Positions 50,081-59,348 of a stretch of 64,000 nucleotides of DNA are shown piece by piece. The notes below the pieces were generated by a model. It was not told where the DNA came from and searched no databases. It saw nothing but the letters and a program-made list of their open reading frames with translations. The stretch comes from Cytobacillus horneckiae (GTDB lineage: Bacteria > Bacillota > Bacilli > Bacillales > Cytobacillaceae). Numbering within the stretch: the first letter of the stretch is position 1; every line of letters begins with the position of its first letter. The stretch spans positions 30,602 to 94,601 of the forward strand of contig NZ_PISD01000011.1 of assembly GCF_002835735.1 (NCBI RefSeq), in the 5' to 3' direction. Both the position numbers and the translations under genes were made by a program.

Positions 50081-50815
50081 ATCTATTTCCTCCTTAATTA
50101 ATGTACCTGATTCTTTCTCCATACTTGAACGCACTTCCAATGAAACTTGATAATTCTTTGCAAATTCAACAGCTCTTGGATGAAGGACACCCGCACCTAA
50201 ATTGGCCAGCTCAAGCATTTCATCATACGAAATGACCGACAGTTTCCTAGCATTCTTCACATAACGGGGATCTGTCGTAAATACACCTGTTACATCTGTA
50301 TAAATATCACATTTTTCTGCTTTCAAAGCAGCTGCTAGAGCAACTGCGGTTGTATCTGAGCCACCTCTGCCAAGCGTTGTGATTGCCCCGCCTTCAGCTA
50401 AGCCTTGAAATCCAGCTACGATGACAATCTTACCTTCAGAAATTTCCTTTGATACAATCGATGCATCAATATCCGTAATCCTTGCATCTCCGTGTACAGC
50501 TTCCGTTTTAATTCCAGCCTGCCATCCTGTCAATGATGTTGCTGCATAGCCTTTAGCATTTAACGCAATCGTCAATAACGAAATGGTCACTTGCTCACCT
50601 GTAGATAAGAGCATATCCATCTCTCGTCTGCTAGGATTCGTTGACAACTCTCTTGCCATTCCGACTAGCTTATCTGTCGTCTTTCCCATTGCAGAAACAA
50701 CCACGACTACATCATTTCCATTATTTTTCTCTTCAATCACTCGATTTGCCACATTTTGAATGTGATCAATGGAACCAACTGAGGTACCGCCAAACTTTTG
50801 CACAATTAAAGCCAC
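49586..50815 (-). CDS. lysC: Lysine-sensitive aspartokinase II, alpha subunit
   Basis: LysC phosphorylates aspartate at the head of the lysine, threonine and methionine pathways. The protein has KFGGTSVGS at residues 6-14, the kinase motifs TLGRGGSDTTAVALAAAL and DVTGVFTTDPRY, and two C-terminal ACT domains. I choose GTG 50815 (409 residues); AGAAGGG is about 7 nt upstream and the N-terminus then matches B. subtilis (xLIVQKFGGTSVGS). A lysine riboswitch controls it. The beta subunit is made from an internal start (separate entry). Confidence 0.96.
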   Translation of the reverse strand: MALIVQKFGGTSVGSIDHIQNVANRVIEEKNNGNDVVVVVSAMGKTTDKLVGMARELSTNPSRREMDMLLSTGEQVTISLLTIALNAKGYAATSLTGWQAGIKTEAVHGDARITDIDASIVSKEISEGKIVIVAGFQGLAEGGAITTLGRGGSDTTAVALAAALKAEKCDIYTDVTGVFTTDPRYVKNARKLSVISYDEMLELANLGAGVLHPRAVEFAKNYQVSLEVRSSMEKESGTLIKEEIDMEQNLVVRGVAFEDDITRVTILGLSNSLTGLSSIFSLLAKNHINVDIIIQSITESNPASLSFSIKNEDLTETVKILEKHRDELQYESIEWESQLAKISIVGSGMISNPGVAAEMFNVLSQNQIQVKMVSTSEIKVSAVIDQRKMLEAAQILHDAFELSGKLVNS

Positions 50816-50904
50816 TTTTTTCCCTTCTTTCTCATACATTCGTTATAGCTTTTTCTGCCGCCTGTATGTACAAAAAGCACTTTCCCTACCTGAATTTGGC
50901 ACGA

Positions 50905-51150
50905 AAAAAAGCAATGGGAACCATCCCATTGCTGTGCTGTTTAAACGTATGATAGAAATACGTACACACAGTGAGATAGCACTCCAAGACGGCGTAGTCT
51001 TGACAATCCTGCACTTATTCAATGCAGAACCAGCAAAGAAAGCAATGAGTCTTTCCTCACTTCGGCGATCCTTCCCTTTCAAAGCTCTTCCATGAAGCTC
51101 AATCTTCTCAGAGACTTTTACTAATGAAGCTCGCACCTCTACCTTCACTT
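50905..51150 (-). ncRNA. Lysine riboswitch (L box) of lysC
   Basis: The leader shows the conserved L-box sequence blocks: AGAGGTGCGAGCTTCA, AAAGGGAAGGATCGCCGAAG, TGCTGGTTCTGCATTGAATAA, GCAGGATTGTCAAGA and TTGGAGTGCTATCTCACTGTG. A terminator follows (AGCAATGGG/CCCATTGCT, 50912-50935, with an eight-T run). Lysine binding favours the terminator and shuts off lysC. The 128-codon open frame over it is an artefact. Confidence 0.95.
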
Positions 51151-51186
51151 TAATGTTAAAAAGTGATTTGATATAAAGTTGATCCA

Positions 51187-51215
51187 AGTATAGCATATTG
51201 CCTTTTTTCTGACAA
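51187..51215 (-). promoter_or_regulatory. Sigma-A promoter of lysC
   Basis: TTGTCA (51210-51215), a 17-bp spacer and TATACT (51187-51192), with TGn ahead of the -10. It lies directly after the uvrC stop and starts the riboswitch transcript near 51180. Confidence 0.88.
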
Positions 51216-51218
51216 TGA

Positions 51219-52991
51219 CTATTCTTCAAGTTTTTCCTTCAATTCCTCAGCAACCTTCTGAGGTAGACCAATTTCCCTAAATTGTTCTACCGTCGCTTCT
51301 TTCATTTTCTTTACCGAGCCAAATTCCTTCAATAATTGTTTTTTCCGCTTCTCGCCAATTCCAGGAATGTCATCAAGCATGGACTGAAAGGCGCTTTTCC
51401 CTCTTAGCTGACGATGGAATGTAATGGCAAAGCGGTGCACCTCATCCTGAATTCTTTGCAGCAAATAGAACTCCTGGCTGTTTCGTGCGAGCGGGATGAT
51501 GACGAGTGGATTGCCATATAGCAATTGGGAGGTTTTATGTTTATCATCTTTCACAAGTCCTGAGATAGGAATATCTAAATTAAGTTCATTTTCCAGCACA
51601 TCCCGCACCGATTCAACATGCCCTTTTCCACCGTCAATAATAATTAAATCAGGGAGAGGCAGGCCTTCCTTCAGCACTCTTGTATATCTCCTTCTCACAA
51701 CCTCCCGCATTGATTCATAATCATCAGGTCCTTTGACAGACTTGATTTTATATTTACGATACTCCCGTTTCTCCGGTTTACCATCGATAAAAACAATCAT
51801 CGCTGAAACCGGGTCTGCCCCTTGGATATTCGAATTATCAAATGCTTCAATGCGATGCGGTGTATAGATGCCTAATTGTTCGCCTAGATTTTCAACCGCT
51901 TTAATTGTTCGTACTTCATCACGGTCAATCAATGAGAACTTTTCCTGTAAAGCGATTTTAGCATTTTTATAGGCAAGCTTAACTAAATCCTTCTTTTGCC
52001 CTCTTTGCGGAACAATCATTTTCACACCAAGGAGCTGCTCAGCCATTTCTGCATTTACCGAATCAGGCAAAAATACTTCTTTCGGCTTAAAATGATTGGT
52101 CATATCATAAAATTGGCCTAAATACGTTAACATCTCTTCTTCTGGTTCATTATAGATAGGGAACATCGATACATCTCTTTCGATTAGTTTCCCTTGTCTA
52201 ATGAAAAATACTTGAACGCACATCCAGCCTTTATCCACGGCATATCCAAATACATCGCGGTCAGTAAAGTCCGTCATTGTTATCTTTTGCTTTTCCATCG
52301 TTGTTTCAATATGGGCAATTTTATCCCGAAAGTCCTTTGCCCGTTCAAAATCAAGCTCTTCAGCAGCTTCTGTCATTTTAACGGTTAATTCCTTTTTGAT
52401 CTCTTTATAACCGCCATTCAAAAATCGAGTAATTTCATCTGTCATTTTTTTATATTCTTCTTGTTCAACCTCTTTAATACATGGGGCTAGACATTGACCA
52501 ATATGATAGTATAAGCAAACTCGATCCGGCAGAGTTGTACATTTTCTTAGTGGATATAATCTATCAAGCAGCTTTTTTGTTTCATTTGCCGCCTGTACAT
52601 TCGGATAAGGGCCAAAATATTTGCCTTTATCCTTTTTTACTTTTCTTGTCGTAATTAAACGGGGATGCCTTTCATTTGTCAGCTTAATAAACGGATAGCT
52701 CTTGTCATCCTTCAGCATGACATTGTACTTTGGATCATGTTTCTTGATTAAATTTAACTCTAGAAGGAGCGCCTCCATATTTGAAGACGTCACAATGTAC
52801 TCAAAATCCTCAATTTCATTTACAAGCCTAAGTGTTTTCCCATCATGGGAACCAGTAAAATAAGATTTTACTCTGTTCCTTAATAGCTTTGCCTTGCCTA
52901 CGTATATAATCGTCCCTTGCCGGTCCTTCATTAAATAGCAGCCTGGCTGTGCCGGCAATAGCTGCAGTTTATATTTAATTGTTTCATTCAT
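51219..52991 (-). CDS. uvrC: UvrABC excinuclease subunit C
   Basis: UvrC makes both incisions in nucleotide excision repair. The 590-residue protein has the N-terminal GIY-YIG nuclease ([20 protein letters not shown]), the UVR motif that binds UvrB (about 200-235), the RNase H-like second nuclease with [10 protein letters not shown] and IIDGGKGH, and C-terminal tandem HhH elements ([20 protein letters not shown]). It lies between trxA and lysC, as in B. subtilis, and no terminator separates it from the lysC promoter. Confidence 0.97.
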   Translation of the reverse strand: MNETIKYKLQLLPAQPGCYLMKDRQGTIIYVGKAKLLRNRVKSYFTGSHDGKTLRLVNEIEDFEYIVTSSNMEALLLELNLIKKHDPKYNVMLKDDKSYPFIKLTNERHPRLITTRKVKKDKGKYFGPYPNVQAANETKKLLDRLYPLRKCTTLPDRVCLYYHIGQCLAPCIKEVEQEEYKKMTDEITRFLNGGYKEIKKELTVKMTEAAEELDFERAKDFRDKIAHIETTMEKQKITMTDFTDRDVFGYAVDKGWMCVQVFFIRQGKLIERDVSMFPIYNEPEEEMLTYLGQFYDMTNHFKPKEVFLPDSVNAEMAEQLLGVKMIVPQRGQKKDLVKLAYKNAKIALQEKFSLIDRDEVRTIKAVENLGEQLGIYTPHRIEAFDNSNIQGADPVSAMIVFIDGKPEKREYRKYKIKSVKGPDDYESMREVVRRRYTRVLKEGLPLPDLIIIDGGKGHVESVRDVLENELNLDIPISGLVKDDKHKTSQLLYGNPLVIIPLARNSQEFYLLQRIQDEVHRFAITFHRQLRGKSAFQSMLDDIPGIGEKRKKQLLKEFGSVKKMKEATVEQFREIGLPQKVAEELKEKLEE

Positions 52992-53055
52992 ACCTTATTA
53001 GTCACATCCATAAAGAAATAAGATGTAGGCGCATTTAGCGCATGTTTTTGCTGTA

Positions 53056-53098
53056 GGTAAAAGAACCCCGGTCTTCATATATAGAAGCCGGGGTTCTT
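53056..53098 (-). terminator. trxA terminator
   Basis: A long GC-rich stem (AAGAACCCCGGCTTC/GAAGACCGGGGTTCTT, one mismatch) lies 12 bp after trxA; TTTTACC follows on the minus strand. Confidence 0.85.
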
Positions 53099-53110
53099 TG
53101 TTGTTGTAAA

Positions 53111-53428
53111 TTATGCTCCGTGTTTTTCAAGAAGTTCAACTAATGCTTCTTTAGGTTGGAAACCAACAACTTTATCTACAACTTCTCCATCTTTTAAGAC
53201 GATTAAAGTTGGGATACTCATTACGCCGTATTTACCAGCAGTTTCTTGGTTTTCATCGACATCAAGTTTCACGATTTTTACTTTTTCGCCCATATCTCCA
53301 TCAAGTTCTTCTAGTACCGGGCCAATCATTTTGCAAGGTCCGCACCATGGAGCCCAAAAATCAGCAAGTACTAAACCTGAACCAGTTTCAGTAGAAAAGT
53401 TTTGATCTGTTGCATGTGTAATAGCCAT
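53111..53428 (-). CDS. trxA: Thioredoxin
   Basis: This is the main cytosolic thiol reductant. The 105-residue protein has the active site WCGPC (C29, C32), the cis-proline in [12 protein letters not shown] and the standard length. TAGGAGGATA precedes the ATG. TATACT near 53473 on the minus strand is a possible -10 for its own promoter. It is flanked by terminators on both sides, so it is transcribed alone. Confidence 0.98.
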   Translation of the reverse strand: MAITHATDQNFSTETGSGLVLADFWAPWCGPCKMIGPVLEELDGDMGEKVKIVKLDVDENQETAGKYGVMSIPTLIVLKDGEVVDKVVGFQPKEALVELLEKHGA

Positions 53429-53550
53429 AATTTAATATCCTCCTAAAAATTACTCGAAAGCTTATCGAAAGTATATCACCGTTTTACAAAGGACGCTATT
53501 TTTTTGCTCGATATATATTGCCCATTTTTTTACCGGTTCATTCAAGCTCA

Positions 53551-53582
53551 AAAGAACAGCGGGTAGTATTAAACTACCCGCT
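53551..53582 (-). terminator. Terminator of the fadR-fadB-etfBA operon
   Basis: A perfect 10-bp stem (AGCGGGTAGT/ACTACCCGCT) with a 5-nt loop is followed by GTTCTTTTG on the minus strand, 26 bp past etfA. Confidence 0.85.
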
Positions 53583-53608
53583 TCAGACAAGAATAATCAT
53601 CTTATCAC

Positions 53609-54586
53609 TTAAGCATTTACTAATAATTGTTTGAATTCTTCAGTTAGCAGCGGAACAACTTCGAATAAGTCTCCCACGATGCCGTAATCAGCTACTTTAA
53701 AAATATTTGCTTCTGGATCTTTATTGATCGCTACAATGACTTTAGAGTTAGACATCCCTGCTAAATGCTGAATCGCGCCTGAAATACCGCAAGCGATATA
53801 AAGGTCAGGTGTAACCACCTTACCTGTTTGACCAATTTGCAATGAGTAATCACAATAATCGGCATCGCAAGCTCCACGGGATGCACCGACAGCTCCGCCT
53901 AATACATTGGCTAATTCTTTTAATGGTTCAAAGCCATCTTCGCTTTTCACTCCGCGTCCGCCAGCTACGATTACTTTCGCTTCAGATAAGTCAACGCCTT
54001 CAGTTGCTTTGCGAACTACCTCTTTAATCACTTGGCGCAAATCTTTAATTTCGACAGATACCGCGCTCACATCACCTGTTTTAGCTTCATCTTTTTCTAA
54101 TGGCGCAATATTATTTGGACGGATTGTCGCAAAAATCACGCCATCTGTTACGATTTTCTTTTCAAATGCTTTACCAGAGTATATTGGACGTGTGAAGACA
54201 AGGTTACCGCCTTCTTCTTCCAAATCAGTCACATCAGAGATTAAACCGGATTGTAATTTTGCAGCAATTCTCGGTGCAAGGTCTTTCCCTTGTGCGGTAT
54301 GTCCAAAAATAATTCCTTCTGGACTCTCTTGGTCAACGACCGCTAATAATGCTTGAGAGAAGCCATCAGAAGTATATTGCTTTAATTTTTCATCCTCAAC
54401 TGTAATGACACGATCTGCACCATATTGAATGAATTCTGCGCCTAAAGCGCTTACAGATTCACCGAATAAAACTCCTACTACTTCACCGCCTTCAGCTGCT
54501 TTCTTCGCTGCTGCAACAGCTTCGAAAGATACATTGCGCAATGCTCCTTCACGGACTTCACCTAATACTAAAATTTTTCTAGCCAT
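53609..54586 (-). CDS. etfA: Electron transfer flavoprotein alpha subunit
   Basis: EtfA binds FAD and with EtfB accepts electrons from acyl-CoA dehydrogenases. The 325-residue protein has the C-terminal FAD domain with VAGGRGVKSEDGFEPL, GAVGASRGACDADY, QIGQTGKVVTPDLYIA and SGAIQHLAGM. GGGGGTAG precedes the ATG. It follows etfB by about 40 bp and ends the operon. The RGACDADY variant of the FAD motif is usual in Bacillus. Confidence 0.96.
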   Translation of the reverse strand: MARKILVLGEVREGALRNVSFEAVAAAKKAAEGGEVVGVLFGESVSALGAEFIQYGADRVITVEDEKLKQYTSDGFSQALLAVVDQESPEGIIFGHTAQGKDLAPRIAAKLQSGLISDVTDLEEEGGNLVFTRPIYSGKAFEKKIVTDGVIFATIRPNNIAPLEKDEAKTGDVSAVSVEIKDLRQVIKEVVRKATEGVDLSEAKVIVAGGRGVKSEDGFEPLKELANVLGGAVGASRGACDADYCDYSLQIGQTGKVVTPDLYIACGISGAIQHLAGMSNSKVIVAINKDPEANIFKVADYGIVGDLFEVVPLLTEEFKQLLVNA

Positions 54587-54627
54587 TATGTTCTACCCCC
54601 AGCGTATTTATTCTTAAATCCCTTAGA

Positions 54628-55401
54628 TCAGACTACTTTCGCTTCATTATGAAGAAGGCTAACAAGCTCTTTCACTTGGTCCGCTAATTCGCCATCAAGA
54701 ACTTTACCTGCTTCTTTTTTAGGTGGCAAGTAAATTTCAATCGTTTTTGTTTTTGCTTCCACATCATCTTCATCGAGGTCAAGATCATCTAATTCTAACT
54801 CATCTAAAGGTTTCTTTTTCGCTTTCATAATCCCTGGCAGTGATGGGTAACGAGGCTCATTTAAACCTTGTTGCGCAGTTACAAGAAGCGGTAATGATGT
54901 TTCGATGACTTCTGAATCACCTTCTACATCACGAACAACTGTCACATTTGTGCCATCGATATCAAGCTTTGTAATTGTAGTGATATATGGAATGTTTAAT
55001 AGTTCAGCTACGCGTGGTCCTACTTGACCAGAACCGCCATCAATTGCAACGTTACCGCCGATGATTAAATCCGCATCTTTATCTTTTAAAAATTCAGCTA
55101 AGATTTTAGAAGTAGTGAACTGGTCACCCTCTTCTACATCGTCTTCAGTGTTGATTAATACAGCTTTGTCAGCTCCCATTGCAAGTGCAGTACGAAGCTG
55201 TTTTTCTGCTTCTTCCGTACCAACGGATACAACTGTTACTTCTCCGTCGTTAGCGTCGCGCACTTGAATCGCTTCTTCAATTGCATATTCATCGTAAGGG
55301 TTGATGATGAATTCTGCGCCATCTTCGTTGATTTTCCCGCCAGAAATTGTGATTTTTTCTTCAGTATCAAATGTTCTTTTCATTAATACATAGATGTTCA
55401 T
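54628..55401 (-). CDS. etfB: Electron transfer flavoprotein beta subunit
   Basis: EtfB carries the AMP-binding site of the heterodimer. With ATG 55401 (TAGGAGGGG about 7 nt upstream) the product is 257 residues, matching B. subtilis. The nine codons upstream lie across the ribosome binding site. Motifs: NIYVLMKRTFDTEE, VVSVGTEEAEKQLRTALAMGADKA and the family signature with AIDGGSGQVGPRVAELL. Confidence 0.96.
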   Translation of the reverse strand: MNIYVLMKRTFDTEEKITISGGKINEDGAEFIINPYDEYAIEEAIQVRDANDGEVTVVSVGTEEAEKQLRTALAMGADKAVLINTEDDVEEGDQFTTSKILAEFLKDKDADLIIGGNVAIDGGSGQVGPRVAELLNIPYITTITKLDIDGTNVTVVRDVEGDSEVIETSLPLLVTAQQGLNEPRYPSLPGIMKAKKKPLDELELDDLDLDEDDVEAKTKTIEIYLPPKKEAGKVLDGELADQVKELVSLLHNEAKVV

Positions 55402-55640
55402 AATTTCCCCTCCTAAGTATAAAAACATTGGTTCGCTTCAAAAAATTATGAAAATTAACAACAGAATGACAGCGCATACTGAGCGCCTGCTCATTCACTT
55501 GCTACATTCAGTTGCTCCCCATAATTAAAAGAAGCAGATTCAAATCGCGCATAAAAATTAGAACAATTTGAATATTATCATAAACTCATTATAATAGATT
55601 CCTAGAATAAATGGTAATGAAAACTTTCAACTATGAAAAT

Positions 55641-56414
55641 TTATTTTCCTGAGAAAACTGGATTACGCTTTTCTATAAAAGCAGCAATGCCTTCCTTTGC
55701 ATCATTAGATACGAAGACCTCGCCGAATAATTCAGCTTCTCTCTTCACACCTTCATGGTATTTATTCGTCTTAGTATAATTTAAAAGCTCAATTGTTGCT
55801 TTAATTGAAACAGGGCTTTTCTTAGCAATTTTCTTTGCCATCGTATAGGCTCTCTCCAGTAATTCCTCTTCAGGGTACGCATTGTTAGCCAATCCAAATT
55901 GAACAGCTTCCAGCCCTGTAATTGGCTCGCTTGTAAAGAGCATTTCTGCAGCTTTCGCAGTGCCTACATATTTAGGAAGGCGCTGTGTCCCCGCAAATCC
56001 AGGGATTAATCCTAACTGCAATTCCGGCAGGCCGAGTTTAGCATTCTCTGTTACTAGCCGAATATGGCAGCTCATTGCTAGTTCCAGACCGCCGCCTAAT
56101 GCAGCACCATGGATGGCAGCAATAATCGGCTTAGAGAAGGTTTCCATTCTTTCAAAAAGGACTTGTCCGTTTTCAGACAAACTTGTAAATCCGTCTCCCG
56201 AATTGATTGCAGTAAACTCTTTAATGTCTGCTCCTGCTGAGAAAAAGCGGCCTTCACCGTGAATGAGTACCACTCTTACATCCTCATTGCCTTCAATCTC
56301 ATCCAGTACAACAGCCAATTCTTTAATTAGGCCAGATGACAATGCATTGGCCGGCTGGCGACTGATTGTAATTGTTGCAACTTGATCCGCTGTGGACCAT
56401 TTTAAGTATTCCAT
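55641..56414 (-). CDS. fadB: Enoyl-CoA hydratase (beta-oxidation)
   Basis: This crotonase-fold enzyme hydrates 2-enoyl-CoA. The 257-residue protein has SAGADIKEF (oxyanion hole), HGAALGGGLELAMSCHIRL and the catalytic glutamate region GLPELQLGLIPGFAGTQRLPK. AGGGAGGTT precedes the ATG. It lies 40 bp after fadR and before etfB, as in the B. subtilis fadR operon, which supports the symbol. Confidence 0.94.
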   Translation of the reverse strand: MEYLKWSTADQVATITISRQPANALSSGLIKELAVVLDEIEGNEDVRVVLIHGEGRFFSAGADIKEFTAINSGDGFTSLSENGQVLFERMETFSKPIIAAIHGAALGGGLELAMSCHIRLVTENAKLGLPELQLGLIPGFAGTQRLPKYVGTAKAAEMLFTSEPITGLEAVQFGLANNAYPEEELLERAYTMAKKIAKKSPVSIKATIELLNYTKTNKYHEGVKREAELFGEVFVSNDAKEGIAAFIEKRNPVFSGK

Positions 56415-56454
56415 TATTCAAACCTCCCTAGAAAAAATAAGCAAAATTGATGCC

Positions 56455-57039
56455 TTAATGATTCTTACATCCGGTAATCAAAAGCCGATGAACGGCTCCT
56501 GCCAAAGCAGGAAGATCATATTTTTGATCATTCATCACCCAAGTTGTCGCCGTTTCATCCATCGTACCAAAAATCATCTGTCTAGCAAGCCTGACATCCA
56601 AGTCACTGGAGAACTCTCCAGATTGCTTCCCTTCAATCAGAATCTTATCGACTAATGCTAAATAGCCTTTTAAGATCGTATTGATTTTTTGGCGTAATTC
56701 TTTGTTAGATTGTCTTAATTCCAATTGTGTAACAATTGCTAAGTGCTGATCTTCGGATAGGATCTTAAAATGCGTTTCGACCATCATTAATAACTTCTCT
56801 GCAGCTTTTTCTTTTCCTGCTATTTTTTCCTCAATCATATCAACAAAATGTCCCATTTTATCTTGAAAGAGGGAGATCAATATGTCTTCTTTATTCTTAA
56901 AATATAAATAAATTGTGCCGTCTGCTACACCAGCCTGTTTGGCAATTCTTGATACTTGAGCCTGGTGATAGCCATTTTCAGCGATAACAATAACTGCAGC
57001 ATCAATGATTTGCCTGTACTTCGGTTTGTTCTTTTTCAA
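56455..57039 (-). CDS. fadR: FadR (YsiA), TetR-type repressor of fatty-acid degradation
   Basis: The 194-residue length equals that of B. subtilis FadR. The TetR helix-turn-helix is at about residues 12-55 (IIDAAVIVIAENGYHQAQVSRIAKQAGVADGTIYLYFKNKEDIL, shown in parts), and the C-terminal domain binds long-chain acyl-CoA, which releases the operator. It starts with TTG 57039 after GGGGGAG. It heads fadR-fadB-etfB-etfA. A perfect FadR operator lies about 120 bp upstream. Confidence 0.95.
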   Translation of the reverse strand: MKKNKPKYRQIIDAAVIVIAENGYHQAQVSRIAKQAGVADGTIYLYFKNKEDILISLFQDKMGHFVDMIEEKIAGKEKAAEKLLMMVETHFKILSEDQHLAIVTQLELRQSNKELRQKINTILKGYLALVDKILIEGKQSGEFSSDLDVRLARQMIFGTMDETATTWVMNDQKYDLPALAGAVHRLLITGCKNH

Positions 57040-57158
57040 TCTTTATTCTCCCCCTATGCGTGCCTCTCTAATAAGAAAAGGCAACGGAATGGAGCAGAAT
57101 TTTAATTGAATCAAACAGGACATCCATTCCGATTACGATATTAAATAGTTTTCTAAAA

Positions 57159-57176
57159 TGAATGAATAATCATTCA
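57159..57176. promoter_or_regulatory. FadR operator
   Basis: TGAATGAATAATCATTCA fits the B. subtilis FadR box TGAATGAnTAnTCATTCA at every position. It lies just downstream of the -10, over the transcription start of the fadR operon, a simple repression layout. Confidence 0.92.
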
Positions 57177-57183
57177 TAATTTT

Positions 57184-57212
57184 ATAATATTATTATATTG
57201 ATATTCTGTCAA
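57184..57212 (-). promoter_or_regulatory. Sigma-A promoter of the fadR operon
   Basis: TTGACA (57207-57212), a 17-bp spacer and TATTAT (57184-57189) on the minus strand, with the FadR operator immediately downstream. Confidence 0.85.
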
Positions 57213-57295
57213 GATTTTAAATTCGCTTATTTTTATATTTTCAGTTTATTTATATTATGCTGTTATTTACTCAGGAAGACAAGCTTTATCGTTTA

Positions 57296-57320
57296 AAAAT
57301 AAAGAGCCCAACCCCGGCTC
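57296..57320 (-). terminator. lcfA terminator
   Basis: A short GC stem GAGCC/GGCTC with a GGGGTTG loop is followed by TTTATTTTT on the minus strand, 3 bp after lcfA. Confidence 0.75.
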
Positions 57321-57322
57321 AA

Positions 57323-59029
57323 TTATTTAACCGCCTCTTCTGTTTCATCTTCAAATTTTTTCTTATCTTCTTCAATTAATTTTCTTCGTAAAATTTTTCC
57401 GATAGCTGTTTTAGGTAATTCTTCACGGAATTCATAAATTCTCGGGACTTTATACGCAGCCAATTGCTTCCTCACAAATTGATTCAGCTCTTCTTCGGTG
57501 ACGTTTGCACCATCCTTAAGAACAATATATGCTTTCACTGTTTCACCTCGATATGGATGCGGCACACCCGCAGCGACGACTTCCTGAACGGCTTCATGTT
57601 CGTACAGTACCTCTTCAATTTCTCGCGGGTAAATATTATAGCCTCCAGCAATAATCATATCCTTCTTGCGGTCAACAACATAAAAATAGCCTCTTTCATC
57701 CATATAACCGAGATCGCCAGTTAACAGCCATCCATCTTTTAAAGTTTGCTCCGTTTCATCAGGCCTGTTCCAATAGCCTTTCATTACTTGCGGACCTTTA
57801 ACACAAATTTCGCCTACTTCTCCTGGAGGAAGAAATTCTCCCGTTTCAGAGGACTTAATTGCTGCATCTGTATCTGGCCAAGGCAGCCCGATGCTACCTT
57901 TCACCCGCGGTTCATCCCAAAGGAAGTTTGCATGAGTGACAGGTGAAGTTTCAGTTAATCCATATCCTTCTACCAGCTTACCGCCTGTTATTTTCTCAAA
58001 GTTTTGCTGAACCTCAACTGGCAATGCAGAAGACCCGCTTATACAAGAATCTATCGAGGATAAATCATATTCATTAATTTTAGGATGATTTAACAGGCCA
58101 ATATATATTGTTGGTGCACCAGGGAATAGCGTCGGACGCTGCTTTTGAATCGTTTTTAATGTAGTTTCAGCATCAAATTTAGGCAGTAAAATCATTTTAT
58201 TTGCTTCCATTACAGTAAGGATAATGACTGTTGTCATGCCATAAACATGGAAAAACGGCAAGATTCCTAATACAACTTCTTCCCCGCGTTTCGTTTTATA
58301 AAGCCATGCATTGCACATTGCTGCATTAGAAACGAGATTACGATGCGTTAACATGACACCTTTTGGAAACCCGGTCGTACCGCCTGTATACTGCAACAGA
58401 GCCAAGTCTTCATTAAAGTCAAATTCATATTCCTTAATCGGACCTGCTGGCCCCTTCAATATTTCTGTGAATAGATGATTATTTCCTTCATGCTTTACAT
58501 TTACGGAAATGCCATATTGCTTTTTTTGTATAAAAGGATAGATTAAATTTTTTGGAAATGGCAGAAAATCTTTGATAGCGGTTACAATAACATGTTGCAA
58601 ATCAGTTTGAGGCATAACTTTACTTACTCTTGGAAATAGAATATCCATCGCTATAATTGCTTTTGCTCCGGAATCTTTCATTTGAAACTCTAATTCTCTT
58701 TCCATATAAAGCGGATTTGTTTGAACAACAACTCCACCAGCAAATAAAATTCCGTAGTAGCTAATGACTGACTGAGGTGTGTTCGGCAGCATAATTGCGA
58801 CGCGATCGCCTTTCTCTATTCCTATTTTTTGCAGATAGGCGGCGACTTTTAAAGCGGATTCATGCAAATACCGATAAGTAAATTCCTTGCCCATGAAATG
58901 AATGGCCTTTTTATCAGGAAATTCCTTAGCAGTTTTCACTAAATATTCCTGTACCGTCTGCTCAGGATAATTTAATTCAGAGGGAATTTCCTTTGGATAT
59001 AACTTAAGCCACGGTTTTTCTTCGGACAT
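57323..59029 (-). CDS. lcfA: Long-chain acyl-CoA synthetase
   Basis: LcfA activates fatty acids with ATP and CoA. The 568-residue protein has the AMP-binding signature YTGGTTGFPKGVMLTH, the YGLTETSP motif, the LTGDLGYMDERGYFYVVDRKKDMII hinge region (in parts) and the C-terminal catalytic lysine in LPKTAIGKILRR. AGGAGGGTC precedes the ATG. It is transcribed from its own promoter and stands next to fadR as in B. subtilis. Confidence 0.95.
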   Translation of the reverse strand: MSEEKPWLKLYPKEIPSELNYPEQTVQEYLVKTAKEFPDKKAIHFMGKEFTYRYLHESALKVAAYLQKIGIEKGDRVAIMLPNTPQSVISYYGILFAGGVVVQTNPLYMERELEFQMKDSGAKAIIAMDILFPRVSKVMPQTDLQHVIVTAIKDFLPFPKNLIYPFIQKKQYGISVNVKHEGNNHLFTEILKGPAGPIKEYEFDFNEDLALLQYTGGTTGFPKGVMLTHRNLVSNAAMCNAWLYKTKRGEEVVLGILPFFHVYGMTTVIILTVMEANKMILLPKFDAETTLKTIQKQRPTLFPGAPTIYIGLLNHPKINEYDLSSIDSCISGSSALPVEVQQNFEKITGGKLVEGYGLTETSPVTHANFLWDEPRVKGSIGLPWPDTDAAIKSSETGEFLPPGEVGEICVKGPQVMKGYWNRPDETEQTLKDGWLLTGDLGYMDERGYFYVVDRKKDMIIAGGYNIYPREIEEVLYEHEAVQEVVAAGVPHPYRGETVKAYIVLKDGANVTEEELNQFVRKQLAAYKVPRIYEFREELPKTAIGKILRRKLIEEDKKKFEDETEEAVK

Positions 59030-59081
59030 ATATGACCCTCCTTCGTTTAATTTTTAGAACATTTTAAATAGTTCATACTTA

Positions 59082-59110
59082 ATTATAATATACCGTTGTA
59101 AGCATGACAA
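59082..59110 (-). promoter_or_regulatory. Sigma-A promoter of lcfA
   Basis: TTGTCA (59105-59110), a 17-bp spacer and TATAAT (59082-59087). Downstream of it GAAC...GTTC (59058-59075) is an imperfect palindrome, but it is not a good FadR box. Confidence 0.85.
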
Positions 59111-59196
59111 ACGAAATCGTTCAAAAGATGGTCAGCAGATGATTGTCCACTAGGTGTTTAGTCCTTCATGTTATCCCTTTGGCATCGATCTTAAAA

Positions 59197-59247
59197 AAGC
59201 AAAAAGACTGTCTATCAGCCAAAATATATGACTACTTAGACAGTCTT
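59197..59247 (-). terminator. Terminator of the polX-mutSB-yshE unit
   Basis: A perfect 11-bp stem (AAGACTGTCTA/TAGACAGTCTT) with a large loop is followed by five T residues on the minus strand, 10 bp after the small ORF that follows yshE. Confidence 0.85.
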
Positions 59248-59256
59248 ATCAAAAAT

Positions 59257-59334
59257 TTATACAAATAAATAAATCATGCCTCCAAGAACAAATAACCCGC
59301 AAAGAACAATTAAAATTTTCGCCAGTCTCTCCAT
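59257..59334 (-). CDS. Possible 25-aa membrane peptide downstream of yshE
   Basis: The frame MERLAKILIVLCGLFVLGGM to IYLFV is a single hydrophobic helix with a basic N-terminus. AGGGAGAG stands about 10 nt before the ATG and overlaps the yshE stop region, so translation could be coupled; the operon terminator follows directly. Family unknown. The lack of wasted space on both sides is the best argument that it is real. Confidence 0.5.
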   Translation of the reverse strand: MERLAKILIVLCGLFVLGGMIYLFV

Positions 59335-59348
59335 TTTCCAGTCTCTCC

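Noticed and set aside
50843..51229. 128-codon minus-strand open frame upstream of lysC
   Set aside because: It lies wholly over the lysine riboswitch, its terminator and the lysC promoter; conserved RNA blocks explain the sequence.
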